Below are positions 7,151 to 15,233 of a stretch of DNA of 64,000 nt, piece by piece. The stretch comes from Peptoclostridium sp965368085 (GTDB taxonomy: Bacteria > Bacillota > Clostridia > Peptostreptococcales > Peptostreptococcaceae): positions 1-64,000 of the forward strand of contig CBDULP010000002.1 in NCBI GenBank assembly GCA_965368085.1, written 5' to 3'. Within the stretch, counting starts at the first letter, position 1, and each line of letters opens with the position of its first letter. The position numbers and the translations under genes are program-made. The notes under the pieces were generated by a model. That model was not told the origin of the DNA and searched no databases. It was given only the letters and a program-made list of their open reading frames with translations.

Positions 7151-8239
7151 ATGAGAAGACTAAATGCAGTTTTGACAACAATGCTCATTTTTGCAATATC
7201 TTTTTCATCTGGTTTTGCAGCTTCGAGCCACGTGAGCCAGAGCCTGTACTTTAAAAGCGTTAACAAGAGGGCGTCTGTAGTAATACTGGACATAAACAAC
7301 AAGAACTTGAAGCCGCTTGTGGCCAGAGCTGACGGCGGAATTTCATTAGATCAGGATTTAAAAAGCATGGCGGACTCGTACAATGCTCAGGGATTCAAGG
7401 CAGTGGCGGGAATAAATGGTACATACTTCAGTTCTTATGACGGATATCCTCTTCCATATGGAACCATAATAGAAGGCGGCAGAGTTCTTCACATAGGCAA
7501 TTATGGCAGTGTTATAGGGTTTACACAGGACAACCGGGTTATAATGGACAATCTCAACATAGGTATAGAGGGTTATATAAACGATGCGCCCGGGTATTAT
7601 GCATGGGGGCTTAACCACCCAAGGAGCGAAGATGATGCCATAATAATATTTACGCCAGAGTTCAAAGATCAAATATCGACCATAGAATCAAAAGTGGTAA
7701 TAGTTGAAAACGGGCAGGTTAAGTGTAAGATTGAAAATGGTGAAAATTTATATATAGGAGAAAATCAGTTTGCCATTGTGTTCAACAAAAATGTGAGCAA
7801 TCTTGCTGAACGGTTTAAAATTGGAGACAAGGTAGACTACAAGTTCACATTCGATTCTAAAAATATAGACCAAAGCAATGACCAGAATGTGAAATGGCAG
7901 GATGTGAAATATGCAATAGGAGCGGGTCCCAGCCTTATAATAGATGGAAAGATAACTGCAGACGGGCTTGCGGAAGGTTTTTACGAAGCAAAGATAAACA
8001 CTGCAAGGGCTCAAAGGAGTTTCATAGGGGTGACGGGTGAAAACAAGATTATAATGGGAACGGTTTCCAATGCAAGCGTAAAGGAGATTGCCCAAATATG
8101 CAGTGAGATGGGGCTTAAAAGCGCAATGTGCCTTGACGGAGGGGCATCATCGGGCCTTTACTACAACGGCGGATACATCACAAGGCCTGGAAGAAAAATA
8201 AACAATGCTCTAATATTTGTGGACACGGAGGTTGAGTAA
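7151..8239 (+). CDS. Secreted phosphodiester glycosidase-fold (NAGPA-like) protein
   Basis: The 362-aa protein has a signal peptide (residues 1-23: MRRLN, hydrophobic core, ending GFAAS). The C-terminal two-thirds matches the NAGPA/exopolysaccharide-related family: AGINGTYFSSYDGYPLPYG near residues 92-110, TARAQRSFIGVT near 283, and the closing CLDGGASSGLYYNGG near 327-341 followed by PGRKINNALIF. Family members cleave or process GlcNAc-1-phosphodiester links in envelope polysaccharides or teichoic-acid-like polymers; the substrate here is unknown. Ribosome site AGGGGGG. It follows the UGA-containing gene by 24 bp, so co-transcription is likely, and touches the next gene. Confidence 0.85.
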   Translation: MRRLNAVLTTMLIFAISFSSGFAASSHVSQSLYFKSVNKRASVVILDINNKNLKPLVARADGGISLDQDLKSMADSYNAQGFKAVAGINGTYFSSYDGYPLPYGTIIEGGRVLHIGNYGSVIGFTQDNRVIMDNLNIGIEGYINDAPGYYAWGLNHPRSEDDAIIIFTPEFKDQISTIESKVVIVENGQVKCKIENGENLYIGENQFAIVFNKNVSNLAERFKIGDKVDYKFTFDSKNIDQSNDQNVKWQDVKYAIGAGPSLIIDGKITADGLAEGFYEAKINTARAQRSFIGVTGENKIIMGTVSNASVKEIAQICSEMGLKSAMCLDGGASSGLYYNGGYITRPGRKINNALIFVDTEVE

Positions 8240-8240
8240 T

Positions 8241-8483
8241 ATGAAAAACGAATCTGAAAATGGAAAGAAAAGCTTAAATATAGGAAAGAAATACAGGCAT
8301 TTCAAGGGTAAGGAGTATCTTGTGCTTCACTTGGCAAAGGATTCTGAAACGCTTGAGGAGCTTGTGATATATAAAGCGCTTTACGGGGAATTTGGAATAT
8401 GGGCAAGGCCGCTTGACATGTTCATGGAGCAGGTTCAAGTTGGAGGCAATATGGTGAACAGGTTTGAAGAGATTGATGAGTAG
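8241..8483 (+). CDS. DUF1653 domain protein
   Basis: The 80-aa cytoplasmic protein carries the DUF1653 core: IGKKYRHFKGKEYLVLHLAKDS, LVIYKALYGEFGIWARPLDMF and a closing NRFEEI. I took the ATG at 8241, one base after the upstream stop and just after a GGAGG, rather than an overlapping upstream ATG at 8217. The family is small and of unknown function, perhaps a ligand- or RNA-binding SH3-like barrel. It is translationally coupled to the secreted glycosidase-fold gene. Confidence 0.82.
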   Translation: MKNESENGKKSLNIGKKYRHFKGKEYLVLHLAKDSETLEELVIYKALYGEFGIWARPLDMFMEQVQVGGNMVNRFEEIDE

Positions 8484-8572
8484 TATCGGAGTTGGCTTTT
8501 AATGTCAATGACTTAATAGCACAATTGATGCATACCAACTTGAATAAAATGACATTTCCTTTTCACAAAATT

Positions 8573-8615
8573 GTCACATTAGGCGGGTATATTAAAAGTA
8601 ACAAGACAATGTGAC
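8573..8615. promoter_or_regulatory. Inverted repeat upstream of DUF2202 gene
   Basis: GTCACATT (8573-8580) is repeated in inverted orientation as AATGTGAC (8608-8615), flanking an AT-rich TATATT and ending 22 bases before the ATG. It could be an operator or a leader hairpin; no matching regulator was identified. Confidence 0.4.
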
Positions 8616-8637
8616 GTTTTGAAAGGAGATGTAGAAA

Positions 8638-9249
8638 ATGACTAAAAAGATTTTAAAGAGGCTTGCTGTTTTGGCGGTTACATTCATTATGGGATTGGGA
8701 AGCGTATTTGCAAACGACAGCGACTATGGAGCTCTCGGTTCGTTTGAAAAGGAAAGCTATACACTTGAGGAAATGCTCGTATATTCAATAGAAGACGAAT
8801 ACTTGGCAAGAACGGAATATGAAAAGATAATGGATATTTTCGGAGAGCAAAGGCCGTTTTCAAACATAATTAAGGCCGAAGAATGTCACATAGGGCTTTT
8901 GAAGCCGCTTTTTGAAGAACATGAATTAGATATTCCGAGTGATAACTCGCATGAACACGTAGTGGTTCCTGAAAGCTTGACGGAAGCGTATGAGGCAGGA
9001 GTACAGGCAGAGATAAACAATATAAAAATGTATGAGATATTCATTGAACAGGATATACCAGACGATGTCAAAGAGGTATTTGAGCTTTTGAAAAACGCAT
9101 CTGAAAACCATTTACAGGCTTTCCAGAGAAACTTGGACAGGTCGCAAGGAATAAGTGCATCAAATGACAGGGGTAAGTTTCAAATCGGAAATGGAAGAGG
9201 TCGTGGAACAGGGCAAGGTCAAAGAGGCCAGTGTGTAATTGAAAGATAA
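8638..9249 (+). CDS. Exported ferritin-like DUF2202 protein
   Basis: The 203-aa protein has a signal peptide (KKILKRLAVLAVTFIMGLG, cleavage probable after VFA at 24-26) and a four-helix ferritin-like DUF2202 domain. Helix motifs with metal-ligand-type residues are YSIEDEYLARTEYEK (51-65), AEECHIG (about 80-86), AGVQAEINNIKMYE and ASENHLQAFQRNL. The Glu/His spacing resembles a di-iron site. The C-terminus is Gly/Arg/Gln-rich (GRGRGTGQGQRGQC). DUF2202 proteins are secreted and of uncertain role; iron binding or peroxide handling is plausible. Ribosome site AAAGGAG. Confidence 0.85.
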   Translation: MTKKILKRLAVLAVTFIMGLGSVFANDSDYGALGSFEKESYTLEEMLVYSIEDEYLARTEYEKIMDIFGEQRPFSNIIKAEECHIGLLKPLFEEHELDIPSDNSHEHVVVPESLTEAYEAGVQAEINNIKMYEIFIEQDIPDDVKEVFELLKNASENHLQAFQRNLDRSQGISASNDRGKFQIGNGRGRGTGQGQRGQCVIER

Positions 9250-9274
9250 ATTGTCTGGACGCTTGGATTGTGGA

Positions 9275-9312
9275 AGTCGGGAGAACTTCATATGGATTCT
9301 CCTGACTTTTGA
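9275..9312 (+). terminator. Terminator-like hairpin after DUF2202 gene
   Basis: AGTCGGGAGAA and TTCTCCTGACT form an 11-bp stem with one G-T pair, followed by TTTTGATTT. Confidence 0.6.
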
Positions 9313-9354
9313 TTTCGGTAAATCAACAAGCAGGATTGCTGCCACGAGAAAATA

Positions 9355-9397
9355 TGCTCTTATCCCCTATACTAGTTATAGAGGGTGGGAGTTTTTT
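9355..9397 (+). terminator. Second terminator-like hairpin
   Basis: A second stem (CTCTTATCCCCTATA with TATAGAGGGTGGGAG, imperfect) ends in TTTTTT. The remaining stretch to 9610 is AT-rich and holds no convincing gene; a 65-aa frame across the two hairpins is judged spurious. Confidence 0.5.
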
Positions 9398-9610
9398 GTT
9401 GGATTTTTCAATGGGATTGCGGATGTAATGAAGTAATTAAATTGAAATTCCATTTATTAAGGTGACGCTGAACTTTATTGAGAATATTTTAAAATTAAAT
9501 TTTAAAATAAATTCAAAAAACGAGTTTGCTATATATACTATGAGCGCAATTTGTTGTAAAATAGAAATCTATAGAGCTTTTAAGGACATGACTGAAAGTG
9601 AGGGATTTTT

Positions 9611-10171
9611 TTGAAAAGAGTTTTGTTTATATGTGTTTTGATGTTTACCATGATTTTTTCTTTTAATATTTCAAAGGGCCAGGAAGCTTATTACAATGGT
9701 GAAAAAATTATTGACGAGGTTGAGTATGGCGGTATGAGGGCAATTCTAGTTGAACGGTTTCCAGCCGAAAAAATAATACTTGCGGGAGCAGATTTTGAAA
9801 AAAATGCATATATAGCAGCTGCAAGGAGTGTTGATTTTGATGGAGAGTATGTAGCTGTAACGGGAAGTTGCGGAACATATCTTTTAGATATGGATATGAA
9901 TATAGTGCTCGGCGTCAAGCAGGCAGGGCAACTTGTTTCAATAGGTGATTATATATGTGTAGCAAATGAAAATTCAATAAAGGTATTTTCAAATGAAGAT
10001 GCTTCCATAGTATGCCAGCATGAATTTAAAATAAACAACAGAATAACTAGAATGGATACATCAGGAGATTTTATTGAGGTTACAGTTGAGAAAATTAATC
10101 CGGAAACAGGAGAAAAGACTGTTGAGCAGATGAAATTTTTAATAACAGAAGAAGGATTTGTTCTTTCGTAA
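9611..10171 (+). CDS. Secreted hypothetical protein, 186 aa
   Basis: I do not recognise a family. The N-terminus is a clear signal peptide (MKRVLFICVLMFTMIFSFN, then SKGQEA). The mature part is rich in short beta strands with repeated pattern elements such as SVDFDGEYVAVTGSCGTYLLD, QLVSIGDYICVANENSIKVF and RITRMDTSGDFIEVTVE, which resemble beta-propeller blades but are too few for a full propeller. Two cysteines may form a disulfide. Translation begins at TTG after a GTGAGGG site. It is followed by a good terminator and appears monocistronic. Confidence 0.65.
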   Translation: MKRVLFICVLMFTMIFSFNISKGQEAYYNGEKIIDEVEYGGMRAILVERFPAEKIILAGADFEKNAYIAAARSVDFDGEYVAVTGSCGTYLLDMDMNIVLGVKQAGQLVSIGDYICVANENSIKVFSNEDASIVCQHEFKINNRITRMDTSGDFIEVTVEKINPETGEKTVEQMKFLITEEGFVLS

Positions 10172-10189
10172 AATAATTTTACTAAAATA

Positions 10190-10226
10190 ATAAAAGGTCG
10201 GCCAGAAGGCGGGCCTTTATTATTTT
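10190..10226 (+). terminator. Rho-independent terminator
   Basis: AAAGGTCGGCC and GGCGGGCCTTT pair with one mismatch around an AGAA loop, followed by TTATTATTTTTT. Confidence 0.8.
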
Positions 10227-10415
10227 TTGAACTACAATGTTAAAAAAATAATAAATAACCTGAATTGAAAAATTGAAAACAGTCTAAATGTTCGAAATTT
10301 TATGAAATGAGATGTAATTCCGGTGGGAATATTTTTGAAACTTTATAGAATTTATTGAAACGAAAAGCGCTGTGAAAATGAGATGGCAACGTGTACAAGT
10401 GTAAAAAAGAAAGTG

Positions 10416-10444
10416 TTGAAAAATTATTGAGATTCCTATAATAT
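10416..10444 (+). promoter_or_regulatory. Candidate promoter of amino-acid permease
   Basis: TTGAAA at 10416 and TAATAT at 10439 are 17 bp apart in the 362-bp gap before the permease. The gap was inspected for glycine, lysine or T-box leader motifs and none was found. Confidence 0.45.
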
Positions 10445-10533
10445 TAATGGGTGATATGTTATTATTTTAGTTAATTTAGCGATTATTCAAAATTATTTTC
10501 AATGAATACACCAATTTTATAGGAGGAAAAGAT

Positions 10534-11874
10534 ATGAATGAAGAGTTGAAAAAGGACTTGGGGTTTGCAACCGCACTGTCTATAGTCGTTGGGATGGTCA
10601 TAGGATCGGGTGTGTTTTTCAAGCCGACTGCCATATTTGGAGCTTCAGGTTCCGCAGGGCTTGGAATACTTGCATGGGTGATAGGCGGTATTATAACAAT
10701 AGCTGCAGGGCTCACTGTCGCCGAAATATCATCTGCAATGCCCGAAACTGGCGGGATGGTTGTATACATTAAAAAGACTTATGGGGATCTTTGGGGGTTT
10801 CTTTTGGGATGGGCACAGACAACTGTATACATGCCTGCGGTCATAGCGGCACTTGCAATAATATTTGCAACACAGGCTGTTTCGCTTATGGGCCTTTCGA
10901 GTACCATGGTAACGCCTATTGCAATAGGCACAATGATATTTCTTCTTGTAATGAACAGCGTGAGCTCTAAAGCTGGCGGGGCCCTGCAGTCAATATTTAC
11001 GGTTGCAAAGCTAGTACCGCTGGCAGCAATAATAGCGCTTGGATTTATGAAAGGAGATATTCAAAGCGCCGGCCTTTCAAATTTCACTCCTGGAAACGGG
11101 TCGTTTGTATCGAGTCTTGGAACAGCGCTTATAGCGGTGATATTTGCGTTTGAAGGTTGGATAAACGTAGGAACCATAGCAGGAGAAATGAAAAATCCGG
11201 GAAAAGACCTTCCAAGGGCGATTGTAATAGGACTTTCGATAGTAATGGGTGTGTACGTACTTATAAATGTCGCATACCTTTGCGTACTACCTGCAAATGT
11301 GCTTGCATCTACAGCAACGCCAGCAGCAGATGTTGCAAATGTGCTATTTGGAGATTTGGGTGGGAAACTCATATCAACAGGCATACTTATATCGATATTC
11401 GGAACTATCAACGGATTCATACTTACGGGGATGAGAATCCCATATGTAATGGCAAAAGAGGGCAAGTTGCCTTTCAGCAACTGGATAGGACATCTTCACG
11501 AGAAGTATGACACTCCTGTCAACTCTGGAATTGTAATAGTGGCACTTGCGACGATTTTTACATTTACAGGAAAATTCGATCAGCTTACAGACCTTCTGAC
11601 ATTCACAATATGGATATTCTATGTGATGACATTTGCGGCGGTAATGATACTCAGAAAGAAAATGCCAGATATGCATAGACCTTACAGGGTTCCGCTGTAC
11701 CCGGTATTTCCCATTTTAGCAATAGCAGGAGGACTTTATATAATAGTGAATACGCTTTTGACTCAGCCGATGAATGCATCGATTGGCCTGCTTATAACAG
11801 CTCTTGGTCTGCCTGTATACATGTTTTCGGGCAATAATACTAAAAGTGGAAAACCATCGGACATGGCCGCTTAG
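10534..11874 (+). CDS. APC-family amino-acid permease
   Basis: This 446-aa integral membrane protein has about 12 predicted helices. The N-terminal signature SIVVGMVIGSGVFFKP, with GSG at the unwound first helix, and the block AEISSAMPETGGMVVYIKKTYGDLWGFLLGW identify the APC superfamily, L-amino-acid transporter/SteT-like branch. The mid-protein FAFEGWINVGTIAGEMKNPGKD block agrees. Bacterial members exchange neutral amino acids such as serine and threonine; specificity is not readable here. The ATG follows AGGAGG. It is alone between its own promoter and a strong terminator. Uptake or exchange of amino acids would suit an amino-acid fermenter. Confidence 0.88.
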   Translation: MNEELKKDLGFATALSIVVGMVIGSGVFFKPTAIFGASGSAGLGILAWVIGGIITIAAGLTVAEISSAMPETGGMVVYIKKTYGDLWGFLLGWAQTTVYMPAVIAALAIIFATQAVSLMGLSSTMVTPIAIGTMIFLLVMNSVSSKAGGALQSIFTVAKLVPLAAIIALGFMKGDIQSAGLSNFTPGNGSFVSSLGTALIAVIFAFEGWINVGTIAGEMKNPGKDLPRAIVIGLSIVMGVYVLINVAYLCVLPANVLASTATPAADVANVLFGDLGGKLISTGILISIFGTINGFILTGMRIPYVMAKEGKLPFSNWIGHLHEKYDTPVNSGIVIVALATIFTFTGKFDQLTDLLTFTIWIFYVMTFAAVMILRKKMPDMHRPYRVPLYPVFPILAIAGGLYIIVNTLLTQPMNASIGLLITALGLPVYMFSGNNTKSGKPSDMAA

Positions 11875-11904
11875 ATAGTAATCTTTTATATCAGTCAGGG
11901 CATT

Positions 11905-11932
11905 AAAAAAGCGCCGTATTAAGGCGCTTTTT
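11905..11932. terminator. Bidirectional terminator
   Basis: AAAAAGCGCC and GGCGCTTTTT form a perfect stem around GTATTAA between convergent genes. Confidence 0.85.
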
Positions 11933-11941
11933 GCTTTTCTT

Positions 11942-12214
11942 TTATGATATTGATCCAAATTCCATTTTTTTGACTACAACGCTGTCAATTTCAGAAAGTT
12001 TCTGTTCAAGTTCTGAGACTTTATCTGCGCTTTTTTCGACAAACTCAAGAAGTATAAGCCCTCTTGAACTGCATGACTTGCAGCTGTCAGCAGCCTCATG
12101 AAGCCCTATTCTAGTTTTTATCACACATCCATATTCAGTAAGAAGTTTTTGAACACTTAAAGCGTCGTCATCCCTGTTTCCTATTTTTATTCCCATTATA
12201 ACTGTAGATAGCAT
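11942..12214 (-). CDS. TM1266-like (iron-only hydrogenase system) regulator
   Basis: The 90-aa protein has the ferredoxin-like ACT/NikR-C fold pattern of the TM1266 family: MGIKIGNRDDDALSVQKLL, then CVIKTRIGLHE, a hydrophobic strand GLILLEFVE, and the final SEIDSVVVKKMEF. Family members often accompany [FeFe]-hydrogenase maturation genes and are proposed regulators; none of those genes is nearby. A central CKSCSSRG segment with paired cysteines is unusual and could bind metal. The gene precedes a bidirectional terminator and seems monocistronic, with a GGAGG site upstream of the ATG. Confidence 0.72.
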   Translation of the reverse strand: MLSTVIMGIKIGNRDDDALSVQKLLTEYGCVIKTRIGLHEAADSCKSCSSRGLILLEFVEKSADKVSELEQKLSEIDSVVVKKMEFGSIS

Positions 12215-12301
12215 TAATAGCCCTCCTTGTGAAAGTTAAGATTTTCCTTATAAGGTATACCCCAAAATCAATTGTTCAATCTATTATTATTAACTGAAAT
12301 T

Positions 12302-12323
12302 AAAAAACCTGTCAAAAGACAGG
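12302..12323 (-). terminator. Terminator of Usp-like gene
   Basis: On the minus strand CCTGTC pairs with GACAGG around a TTTT loop and is followed by TTTTTT. Confidence 0.8.
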
Positions 12324-12328
12324 CTATA

Positions 12329-12724
12329 TTATACTACATCCTGGTCCCAATAGTTGTATTCAACAGGAACAACTATTGGCTTTACTTTTTTAGGAAGGTT
12401 GTCGCTTATTGTAAATGTCATGTCAGTTTTAGTCGAGGCCTCGAGGGACTCGCCAAGAACTATTTTGTTTATGTCATTTTCATGTATAAAGTCATTTATG
12501 GCTTCGAATACGTTGTTGGAATGCATTATGCTCATTTGGGCACCATATTTTTTAGAAACGTCGAACAGGTGCTGTATTACATCGCAGTTGACAGTAGCAA
12601 GTTCTTTTCCGGTAACGTGAAGAACGTAAAGCTCTCCGTTTTTACCTGCTATCTTAGAACCCCTTTTAATAAGTCTTTCGCATGTTTTTTGCTTTGTAAC
12701 ACAAACAGCCACTTTTTTAATCAT
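12329..12724 (-). CDS. Usp-like (KdpD-Usp type) protein
   Basis: The 131-aa protein has the alpha/beta universal-stress fold but a divergent sequence. It starts MIKKVAVCVTKQKTCERLIKR, as in the Usp domain of KdpD-type proteins, has a middle ELYVLHVTG strand and NKIVLGESLE, and lacks the C-terminal G-x9-GS nucleotide loop seen in the stress protein at 1390-1809. It therefore may not bind ATP. There is no histidine-kinase part, so it is a stand-alone Usp-like domain. An extended -10 promoter lies about 80 bases upstream and a terminator follows. The ligand is unknown. Confidence 0.7.
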   Translation of the reverse strand: MIKKVAVCVTKQKTCERLIKRGSKIAGKNGELYVLHVTGKELATVNCDVIQHLFDVSKKYGAQMSIMHSNNVFEAINDFIHENDINKIVLGESLEASTKTDMTFTISDNLPKKVKPIVVPVEYNYWDQDVV

Positions 12725-12803
12725 TTTTATACCCCTTTACAAATATTTTTTTGAAAATTGCTAGTTTACATGATTGACAAGGGTAACACAAACTTTCAAT
12801 TAA

Positions 12804-12812
12804 ATTATACCA
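12804..12812 (-). promoter_or_regulatory. Extended -10 promoter of Usp-like gene
   Basis: On the minus strand TGGTATAAT gives a consensus extended -10 about 80 bases upstream of the start codon. The rest of the 537-bp gap to 13261 holds no supported gene; frames there are short and lack ribosome sites. Confidence 0.6.
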
Positions 12813-13261
12813 CATTGTACATGAAAAATACACGTTATATATATAACCCTGCAAGTAATATTTAAACATACAAACATTAAATAAAAATGAGTAAATTATT
12901 AAATGAACCTTAAGAAACCCCGTATTGTTTAGAATGATAAGAAAATATAAAGGGGATACGTATTGAAAAATTAAATGCTTCATATATGAATATGGCGATT
13001 ATTCCTATGACAGGGCAATATTGTACATGGATGCTAAAACTGTTAAAAAATAGACGAATGAACGTTGGATCATAAGCTGTTAAGGAAAGACAGAAGGCCC
13101 GAATGAATCATACTAGATTTGAAACACTCCAAAGCCGTATATGATTTGAAATTGCGCTGTATGGCATTTTCACTATAAAAAAAATTTTCGTCTGATATAA
13201 TGGGTATTGAGATAACATATGTAAAACTTATATGAATATGAAAAGATGAGGGGGTAATTCT

Positions 13262-14638
13262 TTGGAAAATTATAAAGTAGCGGTTATAGGCGGTGGGCCT
13301 GGCGGTTATGTGGCCGCAATAAAGGCTGCGCAGCTAGGCGCGAAAACTGTACTTATAGAGAAGGAAAAACTTGGAGGTATATGCCTCAATTGGGGATGCA
13401 TACCGACAAAGACACTTTTGAAAAGTGCAAAGGTGTATCAGTATGTAATGAACAGCGAAGTCTTTGGAGTACACATAGAGGACAAAGGCTGTATAAGTAT
13501 AAATTGGGAAAATATGCAAGATAGAAAAGAAAGGGTTGTAAACCAGCTTACAGGAGGGGTGAAGTCTCTTCTTGAGAAAAATGGAGTGGATGTCATATAT
13601 GGAGAGGCTACGGCGGTTTCTAAAAATGAAATAAGCGTGAACGAGCAGACAATAAAGACTGAAAACATAATAATAGCAACGGGTTCGTCTCCTATGATAC
13701 CGCCAATAGAGGGTATACATGAAGCCATGGAAAAGGGGTGTGTGGTAGATAGTACTGGGCTTTTGGAAGTGAAAAGTGTTCCAAAGGAACTCATAGTCAT
13801 AGGTGCTGGAGTAATCGGAATAGAGTTTGCATGCCTTTTCAGCACATTGGGATGCAAAGTCACTGTGCTTCAAAGGTCGAATGAAATACTTGGAAATATA
13901 GACAAAGATGTGAGAAATACCATGGAAAAAAAGCTTTTGAACATGGGGATAGAAATAATATACGGGGTGAACATCAGTAAGATAGAGGGAGACATTGCTT
14001 ATATTGAAGTCTTGGGAGAATTAAAACAAATACGAGCAGAAAAGATACTTGTGAGCACTGGAAGGGTTCCGAATTTCAAGGGGCTTGAGAGCCTAGACTT
14101 GGAAAAGACAAAAAGGGCTATAGTGACTGATGAGAGGCTAAGGACTAATATAGAAAATATATATGCTATAGGGGACATAAATGGTAAATTCCTGCTCGCC
14201 CATGTGGCTTCTGCAGAAGGCATAGTTGCTGTTCAAAACATAATGGGGGAAGATTCCAAGATAAGTTATGACAATATACCTGGCTGCATATACGCTTTTC
14301 CGGAGATAGCTACAGTGGGGCTTACTGAAAAAGACGCACTGGAAAAAGGATATGATGTGAAAATTAGCCAATTTCCTATGAGTGCAAACGGAAAAGCTCT
14401 TGCAGAAGGAGAAAGCAGCGGATTTATAAAAATAGTGGCGGATGCAAAGCAAGGTGCGATTTTGGGCGTGCATATAATAGGAGTGCATGCGACAGATATG
14501 ATATCAGAGGCTATTGCCACGATACAGCTTAAGGGAACGGCTCACGATCTTGCAAAGGCAATACACCCACATCCGACCATGTCGGAAATTGTAATGGAGG
14601 CTGCACACGGAATAGTGGACAGGGCTATACATCTATAA
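13262..14638 (+). CDS. lpdA: Dihydrolipoyl dehydrogenase
   Basis: The 458-aa flavoenzyme oxidises protein-bound dihydrolipoamide with NAD+. Visible motifs: FAD loop IGGGPGGYVAA (9-19), redox disulfide GGICLNWGCIPTK (about 39-51), NAD loop VIGAGVIGIEF near 180, the second FAD motif YAIGDING near 300, and the C-terminal His-Glu base HPHPTMSE near 437-444. There is no N-terminal lipoyl domain. It starts with TTG after GAGGGGG. No other 2-oxoacid dehydrogenase or glycine cleavage gene is adjacent, so it may serve a distant complex; in glycine-fermenting clostridia the glycine cleavage system is a likely partner (inference). A terminator follows. Confidence 0.93.
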   Translation: MENYKVAVIGGGPGGYVAAIKAAQLGAKTVLIEKEKLGGICLNWGCIPTKTLLKSAKVYQYVMNSEVFGVHIEDKGCISINWENMQDRKERVVNQLTGGVKSLLEKNGVDVIYGEATAVSKNEISVNEQTIKTENIIIATGSSPMIPPIEGIHEAMEKGCVVDSTGLLEVKSVPKELIVIGAGVIGIEFACLFSTLGCKVTVLQRSNEILGNIDKDVRNTMEKKLLNMGIEIIYGVNISKIEGDIAYIEVLGELKQIRAEKILVSTGRVPNFKGLESLDLEKTKRAIVTDERLRTNIENIYAIGDINGKFLLAHVASAEGIVAVQNIMGEDSKISYDNIPGCIYAFPEIATVGLTEKDALEKGYDVKISQFPMSANGKALAEGESSGFIKIVADAKQGAILGVHIIGVHATDMISEAIATIQLKGTAHDLAKAIHPHPTMSEIVMEAAHGIVDRAIHL

Positions 14639-14653
14639 TTTTATACTTGATTT

Positions 14654-14684
14654 AAAATGGCAGACTGGCTTGGTCTGCCATTTT
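14654..14684 (+). terminator. Terminator after lpdA
   Basis: AAAATGGCAGAC and GTCTGCCATTTT form a perfect 12-bp stem with a seven-base loop. Confidence 0.75.
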
Positions 14685-14776
14685 GGATTAATAAAGCGGG
14701 ATTGGTTCAAGCCTTTTGCCAAGGCGTAATATTATTTTGAATCTATATGGCTTGTATATTTGGGGTATGAATTAAG

Positions 14777-14785
14777 TGATATAAT
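14777..14785 (+). promoter_or_regulatory. Extended -10 promoter of archease operon
   Basis: TGATATAAT is a consensus extended -10 ending 35 bases before the archease start. Confidence 0.5.
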
Positions 14786-14819
14786 TATATTGTGAATAAG
14801 GGCAGAAGGGAATATTCAG

Positions 14820-15233
14820 ATGAAAAAATATAGTTTTTTAGCACACAAGTGTGACATAAGATTAAAGGTGGAAGCTGACACTATTGCAAATCTTTTTCAT
14901 GCGGCGCTTGAGGGGATGAACTGCATAATAAAAGGGGATGAAAAGCCTTTGGAAGGCAAGGATCAAGATATGATTGTAGATATAGATTCAGTTGACGTTA
15001 CGGCGCTTCTCGTAGACTTTTTATCTGAAGTCCTTTTGGAAACACATACCGAATATATAGTGTTTGACAAATTGGAGGTGCTTGAATTGAATGAGAATCA
15101 TTGCAAAGCTAGATTATTTGGAGGCAGGGTGGATGGATTTGACGAGGACATAAAGGCAGTTACATATCATGAGGCGGATGTAGTGCAAAATAACAGGGGC
15201 AATTACGAGAGCGTAATAGTGTTTGACATATGA
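14820..15233 (+). CDS. Archease (RtcB ligase activator)
   Basis: The 137-aa protein matches archease, the cofactor that speeds RtcB guanylylation and multiple turnover. Seen: the N-terminal FLAHKCDIRLKVEADTIANLFHAALEGM block with family-typical Asp and the C-terminal DIKAVTYHEADV segment with metal-coordinating Asp/His candidates. The length is standard. It overlaps the rtcB start by four bases (ATGATAA), so the two are translationally coupled, as expected for partners. Confidence 0.9.
   Translation: MKKYSFLAHKCDIRLKVEADTIANLFHAALEGMNCIIKGDEKPLEGKDQDMIVDIDSVDVTALLVDFLSEVLLETHTEYIVFDKLEVLELNENHCKARLFGGRVDGFDEDIKAVTYHEADVVQNNRGNYESVIVFDI

Noticed and set aside
9239..9436. 65-aa frame after the DUF2202 gene
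   Set aside because: It overlaps the end of the DUF2202 gene, runs through two terminator-like hairpins and has no ribosome site.
12717..12983. 88-aa minus-strand frame upstream of the Usp-like gene
   Set aside because: It overlaps the Usp-like start and the extended -10 promoter, has low-complexity composition and no ribosome site.
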